Assembly: GCA_018224315.1 (NCBI GenBank)
Contig: JAGTVF010000142.1
Location: 1 to 6,936, forward strand
DNA length: 6,936 bases
Source of the DNA: Desulfobacterales bacterium
GTDB taxonomy: Bacteria > Desulfobacterota > Desulfobacteria > Desulfobacterales > Desulfosalsimonadaceae
Direction of reading: 5' to 3'
Both the position numbers and the translations under genes were made by a program. How positions within the stretch are numbered: the first letter of the stretch is position 1; the number at the start of each line of letters is the position of its first letter. Positions 5,810 through 6,936 of this stretch are shown here, one piece after another. The notes under the pieces were generated by a model, which was given only the letters and a program-made list of their open reading frames with translations, made no database searches and was not told the DNA's origin.

Positions 5810-6936
5810 TTACAGGTTTGCATGATTTTGTGAATCAAAGACCTTTTGCCCGCCCACGATCGTATATCTGGCGCGGCCCTTGAACTTCCAACCATCAAAC
5901 GGAGTATTGCGGGCTTTGGAATAACCGTCTGCCGCATGGTAGGTGTAACGGGCGGAAAGATCAATGAGGGTGATATCTGCCGGCAGGCCCGAAACCAGAC
6001 CGCAGGGTTTTTTGATAATCCGGGCGGGGTTTTTCGACATTGCACCAATCAGCTGCGAAAGTGACAGAAGACCGGCTTCCACCAACCGCAACCCAAGACT
6101 CAGGGCAGTTTCCAGCCCGATGATCCCGTTTGCCGCCTGATCAAATTCGAGCTGTTTGTCCAGCACTCCGTGGGGCGCATGATCGGTTGCCACCGCATCA
6201 ATGGTGCCGTCGGCCAGGCCGGCGATCACCGCCTGCCGGTCGGTTTCCGTGCGCAGGGGAGGATTCATCTTGGCATGGGTATCATAGGCGTTGACCGCTT
6301 CGTGGGTCAAAGTGAAATAATGGGGCGCGGTTTCCGCAGTCACATGGATGCCTGCGGCTTTGGCCGCGCGGATGGCCTCAACCGACTGCCGGGTGCTCAC
6401 ATGGGCGATATGAACCGGAGAGCCGGTCAGTTCGCTTAGTGCAATGTCGCGCATGACCATAATGCTTTCAGCTGCATTGGGAATCCCGGCAAGCCCCAGC
6501 CGGGTGCTGACGACCCCTTCGTTCATGGTGCCTGCGGCCAGGCTCATCTCCTCGCAGTGAGAAATCACGCAGATCCCGATGCCCCGGGCATATTCCAGGG
6601 CCCGGCGCATAAGCTGGGAGTCGGAAACCGGTTGACCGTCGTCTGACACTCCCACAGCCCCTGCGGCTTTCAGATCCCCGAATTCAGCAAGCTGCTGACC
6701 GGCAAGTCCCACGCTGACAGCGCCCACAGGATAAACCCTTGCATAACCCCAACGCCCGGACTCCTGGACAATAAACCGGGTCACCGATTCCGAGTCATTG
6801 ACCGGAGAAGTGTTGGGCATGCTGCAAACAGCCGTAAATCCTCCGGCTGCTGCGGCCCGGGTGCCGGTTTCAATGGTCTCCTTGTATTCATGACCCGGCT
6901 GACGCAAATGTACGTGCATGTCCACAAGCCCCGGCA
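5810..6936 (-). CDS. pyrC: Dihydroorotase, 5' end outside the window
   Basis: Catalyses the reversible cyclisation of N-carbamoyl-L-aspartate to dihydroorotate, the third step of pyrimidine synthesis, in the cytoplasm. About 375 residues are visible. The frame stays open to the window edge and reads PGLVDMHVHLRQPG, so the GTG at 6925 is an internal Val and not the start. Class I dihydroorotases are about 425-430 residues, so about 50 N-terminal residues lie beyond the edge. Counting from that Val: the metal ligands HVH (4 and 6), the aspartates of VSDDGQPV (95-96) in place of the carboxylated lysine of class II, His123 in ISHCEE, His175 in IAHVST, and Asp248/His252 in ATDHAPH are all present. 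KMNPPLR and GIIGLETALSLGL are also typical. It appears intact and catalytic. It is the first visible gene of a tight minus-strand group with the response regulator and the ABC-F gene. Confidence 0.95.
   Translation of the reverse strand, partial: PGLVDMHVHLRQPGHEYKETIETGTRAAAAGGFTAVCSMPNTSPVNDSESVTRFIVQESGRWGYARVYPVGAVSVGLAGQQLAEFGDLKAAGAVGVSDDGQPVSDSQLMRRALEYARGIGICVISHCEEMSLAAGTMNEGVVSTRLGLAGIPNAAESIMVMRDIALSELTGSPVHIAHVSTRQSVEAIRAAKAAGIHVTAETAPHYFTLTHEAVNAYDTHAKMNPPLRTETDRQAVIAGLADGTIDAVATDHAPHGVLDKQLEFDQAANGIIGLETALSLGLRLVEAGLLSLSQLIGAMSKNPARIIKKPCGLVSGLPADITLIDLSARYTYHAADGYSKARNTPFDGWKFKGRARYTIVGGQKVFDSQNHANL

Noticed and set aside
6923..6925. GTG as the start of dihydroorotase
   Set aside because: The codon is the conserved Val of PGLVDMHVH; the frame is open to the window edge, so the gene is cut off and not short.

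Overview
The window looks like chromosomal sequence from a Gram-negative anaerobe of the Desulfobacterota, most likely Desulfobacterales-like. I infer this from the wording of the NtrC/PilR-type response regulator, from the style of the small proteins and from the moderately GC-rich coding sequence. No search was run, so the placement is tentative. There are no tRNA or rRNA genes, CRISPR arrays, transposases or phage genes, and most of the window is ordinary core or near-core sequence.

Left part (1-930): the first 18 bases are the start of a minus-strand gene that leaves the window. Behind it lie a ribosome binding site, a 15-base inverted repeat that looks like an operator, and a leftward promoter. 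Next come two small minus-strand genes, a 74-78 residue soluble protein and an 83-residue protein with two membrane helices. They are probably transcribed together from a strong sigma70-type promoter at 776-806. A weaker rightward promoter shares the same -10 region and could drive the next gene.

Centre (931-2487): a plus-strand gene encodes a two-domain protein. The N-terminal half is a GNAT acyltransferase and the C-terminal half is a carbon-nitrogen hydrolase of the nitrilase superfamily with an intact Glu-Lys-Cys triad. This is the architecture of Bacillus subtilis YhcX. Its stop codon overlaps the stop codon of the convergent gene that follows.

Right part (2484-6936): three minus-strand genes are spaced 18-20 bases apart and probably form an operon in the order dihydroorotase (pyrC, 5' end outside the window), a sigma54-dependent PilR-like response regulator, and an ABC-F ATPase of the YheS/Uup type. 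Neither downstream gene has a clear Shine-Dalgarno sequence, which suggests translational coupling. The group links pyrimidine synthesis, a transcription regulator without an adjacent kinase, and a ribosome-associated ATPase. It reads as a growth-linked housekeeping cluster rather than one pathway.

I did not find a convincing new multi-gene system. The points most worth a second look are the shared -10 divergent promoter, the GNAT-nitrilase fusion with its repeat-bearing leader, the operator at the left edge, and the two small unrecognised proteins.
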